DNA from: Strigops habroptila
Lineage: Eukaryota > Chordata > Aves > Psittaciformes > Psittacidae
Assembly (NCBI RefSeq): GCF_004027225.2
Contig: NC_044298.2
Span: 124,001 to 188,000 of the forward strand
Length of the DNA stretch: 64,000 nt
Direction: 5' to 3'
This document shows positions 10,783-24,042 of the stretch, in pieces; position 1 is the stretch's first letter, and every line of letters begins with the position of its first letter. Under the pieces are notes generated by a model that was not told the origin of the DNA, ran no database searches, and saw only the letters and a program-made list of their open reading frames with translations. The position numbers and the translations under genes are program-made.

Positions 10783-13700
10783 CACACCCACTCTTAAGTC
10801 ACCCCTCGCCCACCCCCACGGCTCCGGGCTCCTGAGTGTGCGGGGAAAGAGGGGGGGGCAGCAGCTCCATTGCGGGAACCGGGGCAAGATTAGACCGTGG
10901 GGCTGGTGAGAGAAGTTTTGTGTTGCATATAGAGGGGAAAACAATACTAGTGTGGCGAAGTGGGGGTTTTTCTTCTTCTTCTTTCTCTACACGAGTAACT
11001 TGATGCTCTGGAAGTGTGACGGGCAGAGACTGCGGCTCCAAAGCTTCCTCTTGGGTTGGGAATGGGAATGGCCTGGGCAGGGGCTTTGCTGTCTGACATA
11101 GGAGGTGGTTGCTTGGGGCCAGTGCTCCCACCTTGGCTGTGCAGTGGGCAAGGAGAAGGCCACTAGTAGCTAATGGCTGGGGGGCTAATGGCTCAGCATC
11201 CCTACACCGGGGCGTGTTATGGGAACAATGGTGGTCCTGCTCATTCCCACCAGTGAAGCTGGTGGCTGGTCCCCGTGCTGCGATGGGGAGCGGGCAAGGA
11301 TGTCCTCCCTTGGAACAGTTTCACCTACCGCATGCTGGGATCGTGGCCCCGCGGAGCCGGGGGCTGGAGGTGGGCTGAAGGTGGGGCTGGAGATGGGATG
11401 AAGGCTGAGAAGATCCCGCCTGGACCTGCTGATCCCTGTGATGCTGCCCTGAGTGCAGCCAGAAGCGTTGGGGCTTTGCACCAACTCTATGAGGCCATGG
11501 AGAATCAGGCCCCCTTTGTTTAATAAAGTTAGGAAAGAGAGAGGATTCGGCAGGCAGAATCCAGGGAAAACAGATGATGCAGGAGGAGCCCAGGCTGTTT
11601 TCCTCCTGGATCTCCCTCCCGCCCCAAACTCCCGCAAAGGGGGTGTGTGTGAATGTGTTCCGGACGCAGCGACCCGCCTGTTGTGGCTGCACTGATGGAG
11701 AGGAATGTGGAGACCTGGATTTTTTTCCACCATTTTTACTGTGTGTGTGTGAGGGTTTTCCCACATCTGGGAATTGGGGGATGTCGGCAGGGCAGAGCAG
11801 GCTCCATCTGGTAGTGGGGCAGGCGATAGAAGCCATGGCCCTTCACTGGGGTGGATGGGATGGATCTGTGCTGGTAGGAACCAGCCCACAGCACTTTGCT
11901 CCAGCAGAGATTGTGATCCACACTAAAGGCCTATAGGAATGTCTCCTGGGTCTTGTTTTTGTGTGGAAAGCTGGACCCTGAGGGTCTGCTCTCTGATGGA
12001 GCTGGGTGCAGGGCACCCTGGGGGGGTGAATCCTGTGCTCTCATGGATGCCTGACCAGGAATCCTGGGGAGGGACCCCAAAACCTGCACATTGTCACCTC
12101 CTTGTTTATGCTGCTCATGGTTTTCTAAATGGGGGGGGGTGGGGGTGTGTGTGTGAATTGGATATTTTGGGAAAGAGAAGGGAAAAAGAAGTAAGAGTGA
12201 AATAAAAATGATTTCAGGGCTTTTAATAGGTGACAGGGTTGAGCTTTTCCTTTAACTTCATATTCTGTGGTGTGACGAACCACACTGTTCCTTCATGTTA
12301 TCTTCAAATTCTGTCTCCCATCTTTGGAAGTGCACCTTCTGGCATGTATGGATTTAAGAGGCCCGGATCTGGGCACGAGGGCCCTTTTCTGTGCCTCTGG
12401 CAATGGGATTTCCACCTCCCTCCACTTTGCCAGGAGAGTGTAAAGGCACTGGAGTATAAATAAGGCCCAAATCCCCATAGATTTGGATGGGAACGTTTGG
12501 AAGCGGTTTCATCGTGGCGGAGGGGGTGGCTCCACTTCCACCTGGAGATGCTGCAGGAGCTAAACCCCGTGCTTGGCAGCTCCCTGCTTTCCCTGAGAAC
12601 TGGGAACGTGCCCTCGCAGAGCCAATCGCGTGCGGAAGCCTCGCTGGAGTTTGTGCGCTCCATTCCAGCAGCGCTTCCGCAGCGGCACGGCCGCTATCCA
12701 TGCGGGATGGGGACTGGCTGGGATGAGACCAAGGATGGTGGGAAAGGGGGACTTTGGCAGGGCAGGCAGTGGTGTCTGAGAGCTGGGTGCTGCTGAGATG
12801 TGGGATGTGCCAAGGGCTGCTTTGCGGATCGAAGGGGAGGAAGCTGGAAAGGGAAGGATGAAGGGATAAAGGCATAACAACCCCTTTGACTGACGTTTAT
12901 GACCTCTTCCACTCTGTCCCTGGCCATGGTTGGCAATGAGTTCCCTTCCCTGGCTGGAAGTGGAGCCATGACCTCCATGCATGCCCTTGTCGCTGCTATG
13001 GTGAGGAGCAGGGATGTCTCCATCCGCGTCCTGGCTCCTGCTGATCATTCCCTGCTTTCCTGCAACTCCATCCCTGCTGACCTTGGAGGCTGAAACCCCT
13101 GGCATGTGCCATGGTGTGCGCAGTGCTCCCTGGTTCTGGAGCTGCTCCGGGCCTGCGTGGTGTGGTGGGGGGTTTGGTGGCTCTTGTGTTTCACCCACCA
13201 GCTCTTCCCGAGGGAACAGCACCCTTCCGTGGGCTGTGCCTGTTCTCAGGGTTACGCGGGGTGTAAAGACCAAGCCCTGAGGTGTTTGCAGGTGATTCTT
13301 GAGGCGATGGTGGGGCACTGAGGGGCTTGCAAAGGAGAAGAAGGTTGTTGCAAAGCCAAGGGTGTGAGTTGAGATGGGAAGAGCGGAGTGTGTCGAAAGG
13401 TGTCATGCTTCCAAGTGTGAACTTGGGAAAGGGCAGAGCTCCTCAGCCACCGAGATGTCCGTGTTCGCCCCTGGAAGTCACCTGAGGCAGGTATAGCTCA
13501 ACCCCATGAAGACACGTGTGGGACTTGTCTGCCCATGTTAATCTGCTCCCAGTGACAAACTGGGCTGCTGGACTGGAAGCAGGCCACACTTAGGGCTAGA
13601 TATTGTAGTCAGGGTGACGTGCTCATGGTTCTTTGTGTGCGTGGTGTGTGCAGGCGTGGGGAGGAGGTGGTGGGTCAGCTTGGCTTGTTGCTGTGTGGAG

Positions 13701-16700
13701 CAAACAGTGCGAGCTGCCTGTTCCCAGCAGGTACCTTCCCTGTAAGAGCGTTTTTACTCTCATCACCAGTAGTAGCATCCTTTGTCACCTGTGCCCAGAG
13801 ACACCCTTTGATGAAGCATCTCCCAGCCTGCTCTAACTAGCCTGTTGTCACCAGGAATGAGATGATGTGAGAGAGGAGCTTAACATAAATTGCTCTTTCT
13901 TGGCAAGGTGAAGTCAAATAACAAGAGGCCCCACTAACCCCAGGTGATTGGGCTCTTTGTGTAGCTCCAAACATGCTCGAACGCTCTCAGCATTTAAAAA
14001 TAGTCCAAGGAAGCCTTTTTCATTGAGGAAGTCTGATGATTGCAGCTCCCCCACCCACCATGTGGAGGAGGTGGATGTGCAGCATCCGAGAAGCAGCGCG
14101 GGGGTCAGATCCTGTTGTCTGCTTGCTTTGAGTAAATCTGGGAGTTAAAGGTCTGCTGGGGCCTGAAGACCAACCTCCTTATGCAGCTTGAACCGGGCCT
14201 TAAAGGGAGCGAGGAACTGCAGTCGGGTGGCAGCTTGTTGGGAAGTGTTAATGAGAATCCATCTGAATTTACACCAGGGAAAAGTGCCGACCGGGATTGA
14301 CTTTGTGTGGTTTGAACTAGAGGTGGGAGGAGAAAACGGGTCTGGGAGAGAGACAAAGGGAATTTTCTAGGGAGAGACACACACACACACACACAGAGGC
14401 TCCGCGCATCGGATCCGGCTGCTGGATGCCGCGGTGACCGACTGAACCGCGCTGCAGCGCCCGGAATCTGGGGCAGTGGGAGAGCGCAGGGTGGGGGCCC
14501 CGCGGTCCTGCCTTTGTCTGGCAGCCCCCTGCTCCTGCAGCGTGTCCCCCCCCCCGCCTTCCCTGCGCCTTGTCCCGCTTTCCCTGTGCGTGGCGGGATC
14601 GGGATCGGGATCGTGCCGGGGGCTGCGGGCACACCCACCCTGATGCGATGCCTTTGCTCATGGCCAGGGGCTTCCAGCCCTGAGCTCCCAACTTTCCTTC
14701 ACCTCAAACAAGGCAGCAATTGTCCATGGCATCGGAGCCGTTGCTTTTCCTTTCTTGTTCCCCCCATCCCTTTATTTTCCACCCCCTCTCTGTAAACAAC
14801 TTTCATCCCTATGGGAAAAGGCAGAAAATCCCTGCACTGAAAGGAGGTGGCTGCTTATTTTCACGGCGTGGTCGTGTGTTGGGGTGGTTTTTCCCTTCTT
14901 GTAAACACAACTTGCATCATCAGGACAATAAAACCTCAATGCAAAGGGGTTTAGTTGGCTGGTTGTGGTCCTTTTGTGTGTGTTGGGGTGCATGGTGGTG
15001 GTGGGGGGTTGACACCACTTTCAATGCAGCAGAAATCTCACCCCACAAATAGACAGGAGGGTTTAGTTGTGATGTTCTTTGTGTGCTTGTCTTTTAACAC
15101 AGCTTTCATCTTAAATGGGAAATGAATGCCCCACCTTAGCAGGGATATTTGAGGGTTGTTGATTTTATGGTCCTCTTTAATTTTATGACTATAACCCCAA
15201 AAAACCAACCCCAAATTCTAATTTGCCCTTAAGCTCTTTTCTACCACAGCATCAGTGGCAAAATGTCCTAAAGTGGGGTATTTACAGGTGTAATTTACAG
15301 CAGCTCAGTGGAAAAGTGCCTCACTATAAATGGGAAGAGGGCTAAAAATCTTTTGTCTGTAGAGATGATTTCCAATCTGATTAAAACAAGGACTAGAAGG
15401 TCGTGGAGTGATTTGGGGTGCTGTGATTTTCAAACCACAATGAAATACAATTGGAACCCACCTCGGGGCTGGGTCTTTGGCTGTTTGCTGGAAGCTGGTC
15501 CAGCACCTCTGATGGTTGTACATGAAGGCCACACTTCATGAGCTGCACCAGTCCGTGCCAGCCTGCATCAGTGTGTACCTGTGCAGGATCTGGCCTTCTA
15601 GCAGCAGGAAAGGAGAAGGTCGTCAGCAGGTTGAACTCTGAATTTACACTGGAGTGCAATACCCGATGGAACAATGGTTTAAACTGAAAGAGATGAGCTC
15701 TTGGGCAGAAGCTCTTCCCTGTGAGGGTGCTGAGGCGCTGGCACAGGGTGCCCAGAGAAGCTGTGGCTGCCCCATCCCTGGCAGTGTTCAAGGCCAGGTT
15801 GGACACAGGGGCTTGGAGCAACCTGCTCTAGTGGAAGGTGCCCCTGCCCGTGGCAGGGGTTGGAGCTGGAGGAGCTTTAAGCTCCCTTCAACACAAACCA
15901 GTCTGGGATTCTGTGAGCTCCAGAGATGTGGCTGCACGTTGTGCTGCTGGCGTGGTGCAGCATCCGTCCCCTGCATCCCGTGTGCTGCTCCGCCCTTTTC
16001 CTGCTGCCACGGGGGGGTCCCGTGGGAGCTCCTTGGGTTGATGCCACCCTGAGCGAGAAAAGATTTGTGCTGGGCTCATGCAAAGTCAGATCAGATGCAT
16101 CCTACACCCTAGTTGCCCTCATGAGCTGGACAGATGGACCACGCTCTTGAAGGCCTCTCTGCTAGTTTTGATGCATCTGTGCATCCAAATCTCCCCCTGA
16201 CTCCCCATCCCCAGTTGGGCAGTGTGTAGGCTCGATGTATTTACTTGGTTTTTAGCCAGAGCAAGCTGCTCTGTGGGTTAATCCCAGCTAGAAACTGGTC
16301 TGGGTGCTGGAGGCTCCACTGTCCTCAAGGGTTTGTTCCTCTCCCCTAACATTTGTGGCTTACTGGGGTCATTTGCAACCACATTCACTTGGAGTCAATT
16401 GGCAATCAGTTAACTGAAATTACAAAGCAAAAGAGGTGGTGGGGAGGAAATAATCATACAAGCCTCCTTTCCGAATGCTCTGGGATCTGTGTTATTGGCA
16501 AACCCCAGAAGAATAGGAGCTAGGTAGTGGAAACCCAGGAAGAAAGGGCTTAATTCTCTCTCCAATATAAAAATCTAAGTAGCAGGAGCCTGCCAGGGAT
16601 CAATTAGCTGCTGTCTGCATGCTGCCTTAAAGAGCAGAGCATGACAGCAAAGTTACGTGTTAGTAGAGTTTCTCCAGGTCCTTTTCTCCTCTTGGTTGCA

Positions 16701-19700
16701 CATTTTTAACACCACCTACTAAGCAGTTCTCCCCTTTTAATAACCCACCGAGTCAAGCTGTTTGTTCCATGTTGTATTCAAATGGCATTTACACAGGAAG
16801 AAAGCCTTTCATTCCAAATAACCCACCACGCAGGACAACTTTCATGTGACAAAAGCACACAGGACCATGCTCCTCAGCTGCCCGGGGTAGGAAGGGCCAC
16901 ATCCTGAGCTGGCTGTGCTGTCACAAGCGGAGCGATGGCAAAGACAGCTCAGTTGTGTGAGCACGGTCAGGCTCGGGGTGAGGTGGGCTGGAAGCCTTGG
17001 CACTGAGTGGGGAAAGCAGATTGAAGCCCAGCCTGATGTAACTGATGTAAATCAGTGCAGCTCTCTGGGAAGTTGGTGGAGTTGTCATGCTGCTGATGGC
17101 TTGGCCTGCTGTCTGCACCGGTTCAGAGCTGCTGGAGAGAGATCTGCGCCACTGAACCTGCTGGGGCTCAGTGGACTCGGGCTCGTTTCCTGTCGGGTTA
17201 TTCTCTCCAGTTCCTAAGCACAGGATCCCCCATCTGTCTGTCTCTGCAAAGCTTTCCTGTCTGCAGGCCTGCACAGAGACCCTCCCTCCTCCTCCTCCTC
17301 CCCCTGCTTCTCACACCATCCACTGCACCATGCGTCCTTTTGTCCGTTTCTAGATCCTCCCTCCCTCCTCTCGCCATGCTCTCTCCTTGCCCATCTCCCT
17401 TTTGCTGTTTTGGGGGGGGTCTCTCCTTTGCCTCTGCGCCCCTAATTCTCCTCCTTCTCCCTTAGCGGAATCCCAGCGTGCCTCTCCCTCAATTTCCATC
17501 CCCTTTCCTCCATCCCTAACTCCCTCCCACCCTCTGCAGCCCGTGTAACTCGCTTACGTTTGCCCTCATTCATGTGTATTCCTCGCCACTGTTGCCTTCC
17601 ATCTGTCCCCAGCATGGAGCCCCCGTCCTTTGTCACTGCTCCGCTCGCCTGACCCTCCGTGTTGCCTCCTTGATTGTTCCCTGTCATGCAGGGCTCGGAT
17701 CCCTTGGCCCCTCCATGCACTCATTGTCCCGTGGCTTAGAGAAACCCAAGCCCAGCCCTCACAAACGCCAACCTGAGGTCCTTTGCAAGCCTTGTGCTCC
17801 TGGGAGGCACCACGTGGGGCATGGAGGGATTCAGCAGATGCTTCCTCAGCCTGGCGTGTTGCACAGGAGGCATTTCTGTGGGGATGTGAGCTGCTAACAC
17901 CCCCTTTCTTTCTGTGCGACGCTCGGGTGAGATCCCTGGGGAAATGGTGGCATCTCGGTTAATCTTCCTAAGATGGAATCTCCAGCTTTGGAGCGAGCAG
18001 CATGGGAGTGGGGCAGAGAAATGTCTGCCAGGGATGGGCTAGGGAAAGCTGATCCTGCCCTGGGGCTGTAGGAGGGCAGAGGTGATCCCCTATGATTTTA
18101 TCCTGCCCTCCTTGGGATACTTTATCCTGTGCTTGTGCCTGTGTGGTTTCATTCCACGCCTGTGTCGTGCTGAGCACCGTCAAGTCCCGCTCTTTGAGTT
18201 TCCCAAGTGCTAATGATTCCACACTGTAGATGACCACGGTTCCACGTCAGCTGTTTAGAAACTTCCCTAAACAAAGCATTGCAAATATACTTCAGGGTGT
18301 AAAGCCAGTGGGGAGTAACACGTGAGCCACATTGGACTTGGCAGGGGGTGGATTCGGTTTGGAGTTTGGGAATTTGCCCAGCTCCTTCTCTGGGTCAGAT
18401 GTAGCATTTCCATTCCCCAGGAATGAGTGGCTTGAGATGGGTTTAGTGCAGCAGCATCACAATGCTGAGTATGGCAGGACATCCTGCAGGAACACCAGGC
18501 AGGAGACAGCTATTCCCGTTCCACAAAGGGAGGACCGAGGCTCTGAGAGCCCAAGTAGCTCCGAGGAGTTCAAACTTGCTCTGGGAGCCGACACCAGCAC
18601 GTGTCCTACCCCAGAGCCAGGACCCTGTGACAGGCAGTGGGGTTTGGGAGCTCCACGCTCAGTCTCCTGCAGCTTGAGGTGGCTGCTCCGTGGTGCCCAT
18701 ACGATGCTGGAGCTGCGAGCGTGACCCGTCAGGCTGAGCATGCCTTGTGCAGCTCTCACTATTGGTTGTAACGTGCGCAGCGCCCGCAGCGTTCCCGTCA
18801 GCCCGAGTGGCACGAGGCTCTGGTTGTATCCCTAAGGATGCGGGATTCGGTCCTTGCTAATGGTACGTGGCGGTGGGAGCGTTACGTGCCTCTAAACACC
18901 CCGATGCCACAAGCCTGCGTCTCGTGAGCTGCAGGCGAGTGGCAGCACTAAGCGAGTGGCAGCCCTGAGCTCGCAGCTAGGAGAGATGGTATTTATTAGG
19001 AGCTGTATAAATAATGATGTTCCAGCCCATGAGCTGAGGAATCTCCATGTCTTGGTTGCAGAAGCATCATTTGCAGGTCATCTTGCGTTCAAGGATGGTG
19101 GCAGCATGGTGTGTTGAGGAAAAATTGCTGGTGTCGGAGCATCTCTGATACTCAGAGAGGAGATGGGCTCCTTTTGGGGGAGAAAATAGGGGGTCCCGCA
19201 GGGGTTGCAACACCATATCCTGATCTTCTTCTTCCACGAGCCCCATGTCAGACACCCGAGCCCTTGCTCACCTTCCTGCACTAGTGGAAATGTGGTAACC
19301 TGCAGGGTTTTACTTAGAGACCCAAGCTGAAACCTCCCTGCAGAGAAAGCCCCAGTCTGCATGGGAACATGGTGCCAGGCTTTGGGAATGCCTTCAGGCA
19401 CTGAGCAAGGCTTTTGGAGACACGGGTCAGTGGGAGCGTTTCCAGAAGTGGTTTAGAGAACTTGTGCCACATCTGTAAAAACACAGATGTTTGATGCTTG
19501 ATGGCATCATCGAGGAACCCGGAGCCACTCGGCTGGCTCTAAATCTCTCTAAAAAGGGGGTTTGGAAGCCAAAACACACTGGCAAGTCTCTTGCCTTTTT
19601 TGGGAAAGCAAAAGGATGTTGTCTGAGCTGGAAGGAGCAGGGGGAATAGGCTTGGTGGGCAACAGGGATACACAGGAGCGCTGGCTTGGGAAGTGACCGC

Positions 19701-21408
19701 AGGAAAGGGTCCGAGCACCCGGGTTGTTGTGGCAGGGAAGAAGCCTGTGCCCATCAGTCGTGGGCAGAACACAGCCCGTTCACTGGCATCCTGCTGCCGA
19801 GGTGGGGAGCCCAAATTGCTGCATCTCTTCTACGTCCTGCCCCAAACTTGGTCTCCCCAAAGGGACCTGGGTCACTCCAGACTCACCAGAGAAGCACAGA
19901 AGTCCCCGTGAAGGGCTCTGCTCTCGTGCTATGGCCGACACCTCTTCCCTGGTGCAGGGTGGTGAAGGGGCTCCACAGCGGCCATGGACTCGGTGTCCCC
20001 CTGATTCCTCCTGTCACCTCCAGCCTCTTGCGCAGCCCCGTGTCCTTCCTGCCCCGAGAGCCACTGTGACAAGAGGGGAGCCAGGGTGGACATCTCGTCT
20101 TCTGAGGGACAACACGGCAGGGCAGGGACTGCTGGAGCAAGGGGAGGGCTTGGATCCCATCCGGCTCCTGGCTGCTTGGGGATGTGTGAGTGGAATGGCT
20201 GGGGAATGGCTGGGGAATGGCTGTGTGGTGCTTCCTGAGGCGAGGGCATGACGGCGGATGGTGTCTCTAACCTCCTGCCTTGTTTTCTCTCTCCTCCTCA
20301 AGGCTGCAAGATCAAAGCCCTGCGGGCAAAGACCAACACCTACATCAAGACTCCTGTGCGGGGCGAGGAGCCGGTCTTCATGGTGACGGGGCGGCGGGAG
20401 GACGTTGCCATGGCCCGGCGGGAGATCATCTCGGCTGCCGAGCACTTCTCCATGATCCGAGCCTCCCGCAACAAGGCTGGCACCACGTTCGGCAGCGCTC
20501 CCACCTTGCCGGGGCAAGTCACCATCCGGGTGCGTGTGCCCTACCGCGTGGTGGGCTTGGTGGTGGGTCCCAAAGGTGCCACCATCAAGCGAATCCAGCA
20601 GCAGACCAACACCTACATCATCACACCCAGCCGGGACCGGGACCCCGTGTTTGAGATCACCGGTGCGCCAGGCAATGTGGAACGTGCCCGGGAGGAGATC
20701 GAGACCCACATCGCGGTGAGGACGGGCAAGATCCTGGAGTACAACAACGAGAATGACTTCCTGTCCAGCAGCCCCGACTCTGGCATGGAGAACCGCTACT
20801 CAGAGGCCTGGCGGGTCCATACGCCGGCGCCGGGCTGCAAGCCCCTCTCCACCTTCAGGCAGAACAGCCTGGGGTGCATCGGCGACTGCTCTGTCGACCC
20901 CGTCTATGAGACGCCGCGGCTGAATGACCAAAATGACTTCAATTACGGTTACCTCTTCCCCAACTATGGGGTGAACAAGCAAGATCTGTATTACGGGGTG
21001 CCGGAGTCAGGTGCCCCGATGTGGGCTGGGCAGGAGAACACCAACCCCGTGTCGGTGCTCTTCTCGAAGCAGCAGCGGTCCAGCAGCACCGGCACCATCC
21101 ATCCAAACTCCCACCGCTCCCCATCCTCCTCCATCCAAGAGCCCAATCTCTCTGGTCTCCCCAGGCGGTCACAGGGGGAACCTCTCCAAGGGTTTTCCAA
21201 GCTGGGAACGACTACCACTGCCCGGACGTCCGTCTCCAGCAGCCGCGAGTGCATGGTGTGCTTCGAAAGCGAAGTCACAGCAGCTCTGGTGCCATGCGGC
21301 CACAATCTCTTCTGCATGGAGTGTGCCGTGAGGATCTGTGAGAGGACTGATCCCGAGTGTCCCGTTTGCCACGCTGCAGCCACTCAGGCCATTAGAATAT
21401 TTTCCTAA
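9595..21408 (+). CDS. MEX3A: MEX3A, KH-domain and RING-finger RNA-binding protein (2 exons)
   Basis: Exons 9595-10066 and 20303-21408 join in frame at a glycine codon to give 525 residues (human about 520). The start [16 protein letters not shown] is the family N-terminus and has a G at -3. After a Ser/Asn/Pro/Gln-rich stretch (about residues 50-105) come KH1 (about 142-205, crossing the splice site; [14 protein letters not shown]) and KH2 (about 232-298; [17 protein letters not shown]). A C-terminal C3HC4 RING follows (about 474-525; CMVCF..CGH..C..C..CPVC), ending in the typical IRIFS. MEX3 proteins bind mRNA 3' UTRs to control translation and decay, and the RING can act as an E3 ligase. 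The low-complexity segment differs from the Ala/Pro-rich human one. Paralogues MEX3B-D are excluded by the exact N-terminal match. The intron is 10.2 kb with GT-AG ends. Confidence 0.97.
9745..9903 (+). repeat. Trinucleotide tracts coding Ser, Asn and Pro/Gln runs in MEX3A
   Basis: Within MEX3A exon 1, TCC repeats code seven serines, AAC/AAT repeats code six asparagines, and CCG/CAG repeats code a long proline run broken by glutamines. CCG runs at about 9817-9902 are the sort of tract that varies in length between individuals and is often mis-assembled. Confidence 0.85.
10747..10785. repeat. (TA)n(CA)n microsatellite
   Basis: A run of TA dinucleotides passes into CA dinucleotides in the 5' part of MEX3A intron 1. 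Confidence 0.9.
15675..15918 (+). mobile_element. CR1 LINE, 5'-truncated
   Basis: Carries the AGATGAGCTCTTGGGCAGAA segment, then GAGGCGCTGGCACAGGGTGC, the TTGGACACAGGGGCTTGGAG block and an ending of CAGTCTGGGATTCTGTGAG. It is very similar to the copies at 36, 39, 41, 53, 54 and 56.6 kb. It is the only CR1 I see between 7.1 and 32 kb. Confidence 0.93.
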
Positions 21409-21499
21409 AGAGACACAGCAGGGCATTGGGGTGTGGGGGGGTGGGGTAGGAAGGGAGCATTGGGGGGGGGGGGGTCCAGGAGAGAAAAAAGATGATGCT

Positions 21500-21545
21500 A
21501 ATAATAATAATAATAATGCTAATGCTAATAATAATAATAATGACA
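21500..21545. repeat. (AAT)n microsatellite
   Basis: Repeated AATAATAAT units with interspersed GCTAATGCT lie about 90 bases behind the MEX3A stop codon. Confidence 0.8.
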
Positions 21546-23164
21546 TCTGAAGAACAAACGAATGAATGAAAGAATAAATTAATTTAAAGAAGAAAAAGAA
21601 GAAGAAGAAAAAAAAAGAAATTATTTTACAAGCAATGTATGTTATTTTTTAAAAAAGAAAAAGTGAATAATAAAATGAAAGTGAATAGCAAAAGCCAGAA
21701 ATTGGGAAGAGCGAACGATGCTCCAGCCTGCAGATGTCTTCTGTAAAGCAAGTTCTCGGGACGCACACTCGGATCTCGCAAGCAAAGCGGTTTAGTTCAG
21801 TTTCTTTTTGGTGGTGAGATTGGGACTTCTCGGCATGGACCAAGCCAGGCCATCGGGATCGGACAGGGAAGGGAGCAGGGATGCGGGGAGGGCCCTGTGA
21901 GCCTTTCTTCTCCAGCCACTTCATCTTGGTCTGAAGCCCCTACTCTCCTCCTCCCCAGGGATGTCTCAGCCCAACTGGGAGCTTGGCAAGGAACAACTAG
22001 GAAGAAAGGAAAACGGATGACAGGGATTTAGAAGAGACAGCAAAGAAACCATCGACCTCTGGGAACCTGTTAGAACGAGGGCACAACTGTATTACCTCAA
22101 AGATTTAAACACAAAAAAAACAGCTAAAGAACTTTTATTGTTTTCCTTTTTTTCTACAAAAATAATAATAATAAAAAAAACCAAACAAAAAAAAAAAACA
22201 CAAAAAAAGAAGAAAATCCTTAAAAAGAAGATGAAGAAATCGAAGGTGACGCCGGTGAAAGGGCAGAAGGTTCGGAAGAACCTCCTGGAATCGCACCGGG
22301 CGCTGAGCAGTTCTTTTGTTCTTCTGAGCCACCGTGGAGTCTGGAACTTTGTTCTTTTCTTTCCTTATCCGAGCAGGGATTTGTTCATCAGACGAATCAG
22401 GAGTCACTAACAGGGTATTTCAAATGCAGTCCTGAGTTCCCATCCATGGGGGGAGTGGATCGACTTCCACGGTTCCGGAGTTCACTCTTCATCCCTTTTT
22501 TCCAAGTGATGCCAGCTGCAGCTACACACGTGCACACCCCTAACATTGTGCTTTTCTTTTCTTAACGAATAGAGATATATATCACACCAAAACCTAAGAG
22601 AGACGATCATGCAATACAGGCAATGAGCCCACACGAACCCAACGTGCATCCCGCCAGAAAGCAAAAAAAGAACCACCCCGACTTTATAGAGAGGATTTTG
22701 TTGTCGTCGTTTTTAAACTGGACCAAAACTTTTTGTTACCCAAAAAACCAAGTGGGGGGGGGAAATAAAATAGAAGAAAGAAGTATTTCTTTATGGACCA
22801 AAACCTCGCCGCTGTCCTTTGCCTGGATCTTCCTGAGGTTGGCCACTTTTATAGATTCTATTTTTTTCAGAAGGAAACAAAAAAAAACCACAAAACACAA
22901 AAAAATTTGCCTTGTTGAACATCCTTGAATCATTTCAAGACTCCTGGTTTTGTTAAATGAAATACTTGTGGAAAGCCTTGGGAAGTGGGAGAGGATGGGC
23001 TTCGAGTCTGGCTTCAGTGCCCCAGGCACGCGAGCTGCAAGCCAGCACCTTCACATCATCAGGTTTGTTCAACCAGTGTCTGGATGCCAAAATGCTGTGA
23101 TGGTAAAGATGTGTGTTGGATTAACCTATCAAGTACCAGTTATACCTATCTATAAATATATGTG

Positions 23165-23214
23165 TATATATATATATAGGCACTTAACTCATCAAGCACC
23201 TATATATATATATA
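23165..23214. repeat. Perfect 16-bp AT inverted repeat
   Basis: TATATATATATATAGG at 23165-23180 pairs exactly with CCTATATATATATATA at 23199-23214, leaving an 18-base loop (23181-23198). It lies in the likely MEX3A 3' UTR and could form a long hairpin in the transcript. Confidence 0.85.
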
Positions 23215-23971
23215 TGTGTATATAATCATATATATATATAATTTTTCTCCCACCACCACCGCTTCCCCATTTCCTACCCCTTGACTTCTGCTCACAGATC
23301 CCAGACCCTGGTTTAGAACTGAACCAACAAGTGTCCCAACTTGCTCTAGACAGTTCTACTTTTCCCCTTCAGTTACAGGAGACTTTCTGTTCATCGTAAG
23401 GACATTCCTGGGAACATCCCCTCTTCTGCTCAGTTTGCTGCCGCTTGCTCCCGGTTGCTGCCTCCATCCCAGTATGGGCTTCTGGAGCCTCACTGGAGGA
23501 GAGGCTGAGCTTGCCACTCTTGGGGTGGGCTGCTCCGGTGCTCTGTGTACACTAAAGATCGACTTTTGGTCTTCCGATAACGGGTGGAAGGGCATGAAAT
23601 GCTGTTCCTCCACCAGTTTGCGTCAGCGGTAAAATGCTACCTAGGGGCAAGAGGTGGCTGGAGGGGTGGATGACATTCCCAGGCTCCGGAGCGGATGCTG
23701 ATGTTCTGGAGAAAGTAAAAAGAAAAGAGATGCTGTGCTAAAGGGACACTGTCAGGTGGAATTTGTGCTTGCTTCCTCCCCAAAGCTTTAAGTGATCTCC
23801 GGCCACGTGGTCCCGGCGCTGCACCGGGAGCAGGTTGGGAAGGGAGCGCTTCCCAGGGGAAGGCGCTGCGTTTTGGACCCGCCGCTGTGGGTGCCGTGGG
23901 GAGATGGAGGGCGGGGGGTGCTGGGCTCCCAAAGCCTCCCTGGACTGGTGCTGTTCCAGGGCACAGAAGCC

Positions 23972-24042
23972 TTCCATCCATCCATCCATCCATCCATCCA
24001 TCCATCCATCCATCCATCCATCCATCCATCTATCCATCCATC
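23972..24042. repeat. (TCCA)n tetranucleotide microsatellite
   Basis: About 17-18 near-perfect TCCA units with one TCTA interruption near 24031. The 4-bp period leaves all frames open, which explains the MDGW and HPSI repeats in the translations. Confidence 0.95.

Larger units (their letters stand above)
10067..20302 (+). other. MEX3A intron 1
   Basis: 10.2-kb intron with a GTGAGC donor and a pyrimidine-rich CTCCTCCTCAAG acceptor. It contains one CR1 (15675-15918), a TA/CA microsatellite at about 10747-10785, a CA run at about 14376-14394, and CpG-rich patches at about 14400-14640 and 18720-18980. No other exon or RNA gene is recognisable. Confidence 0.8.
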
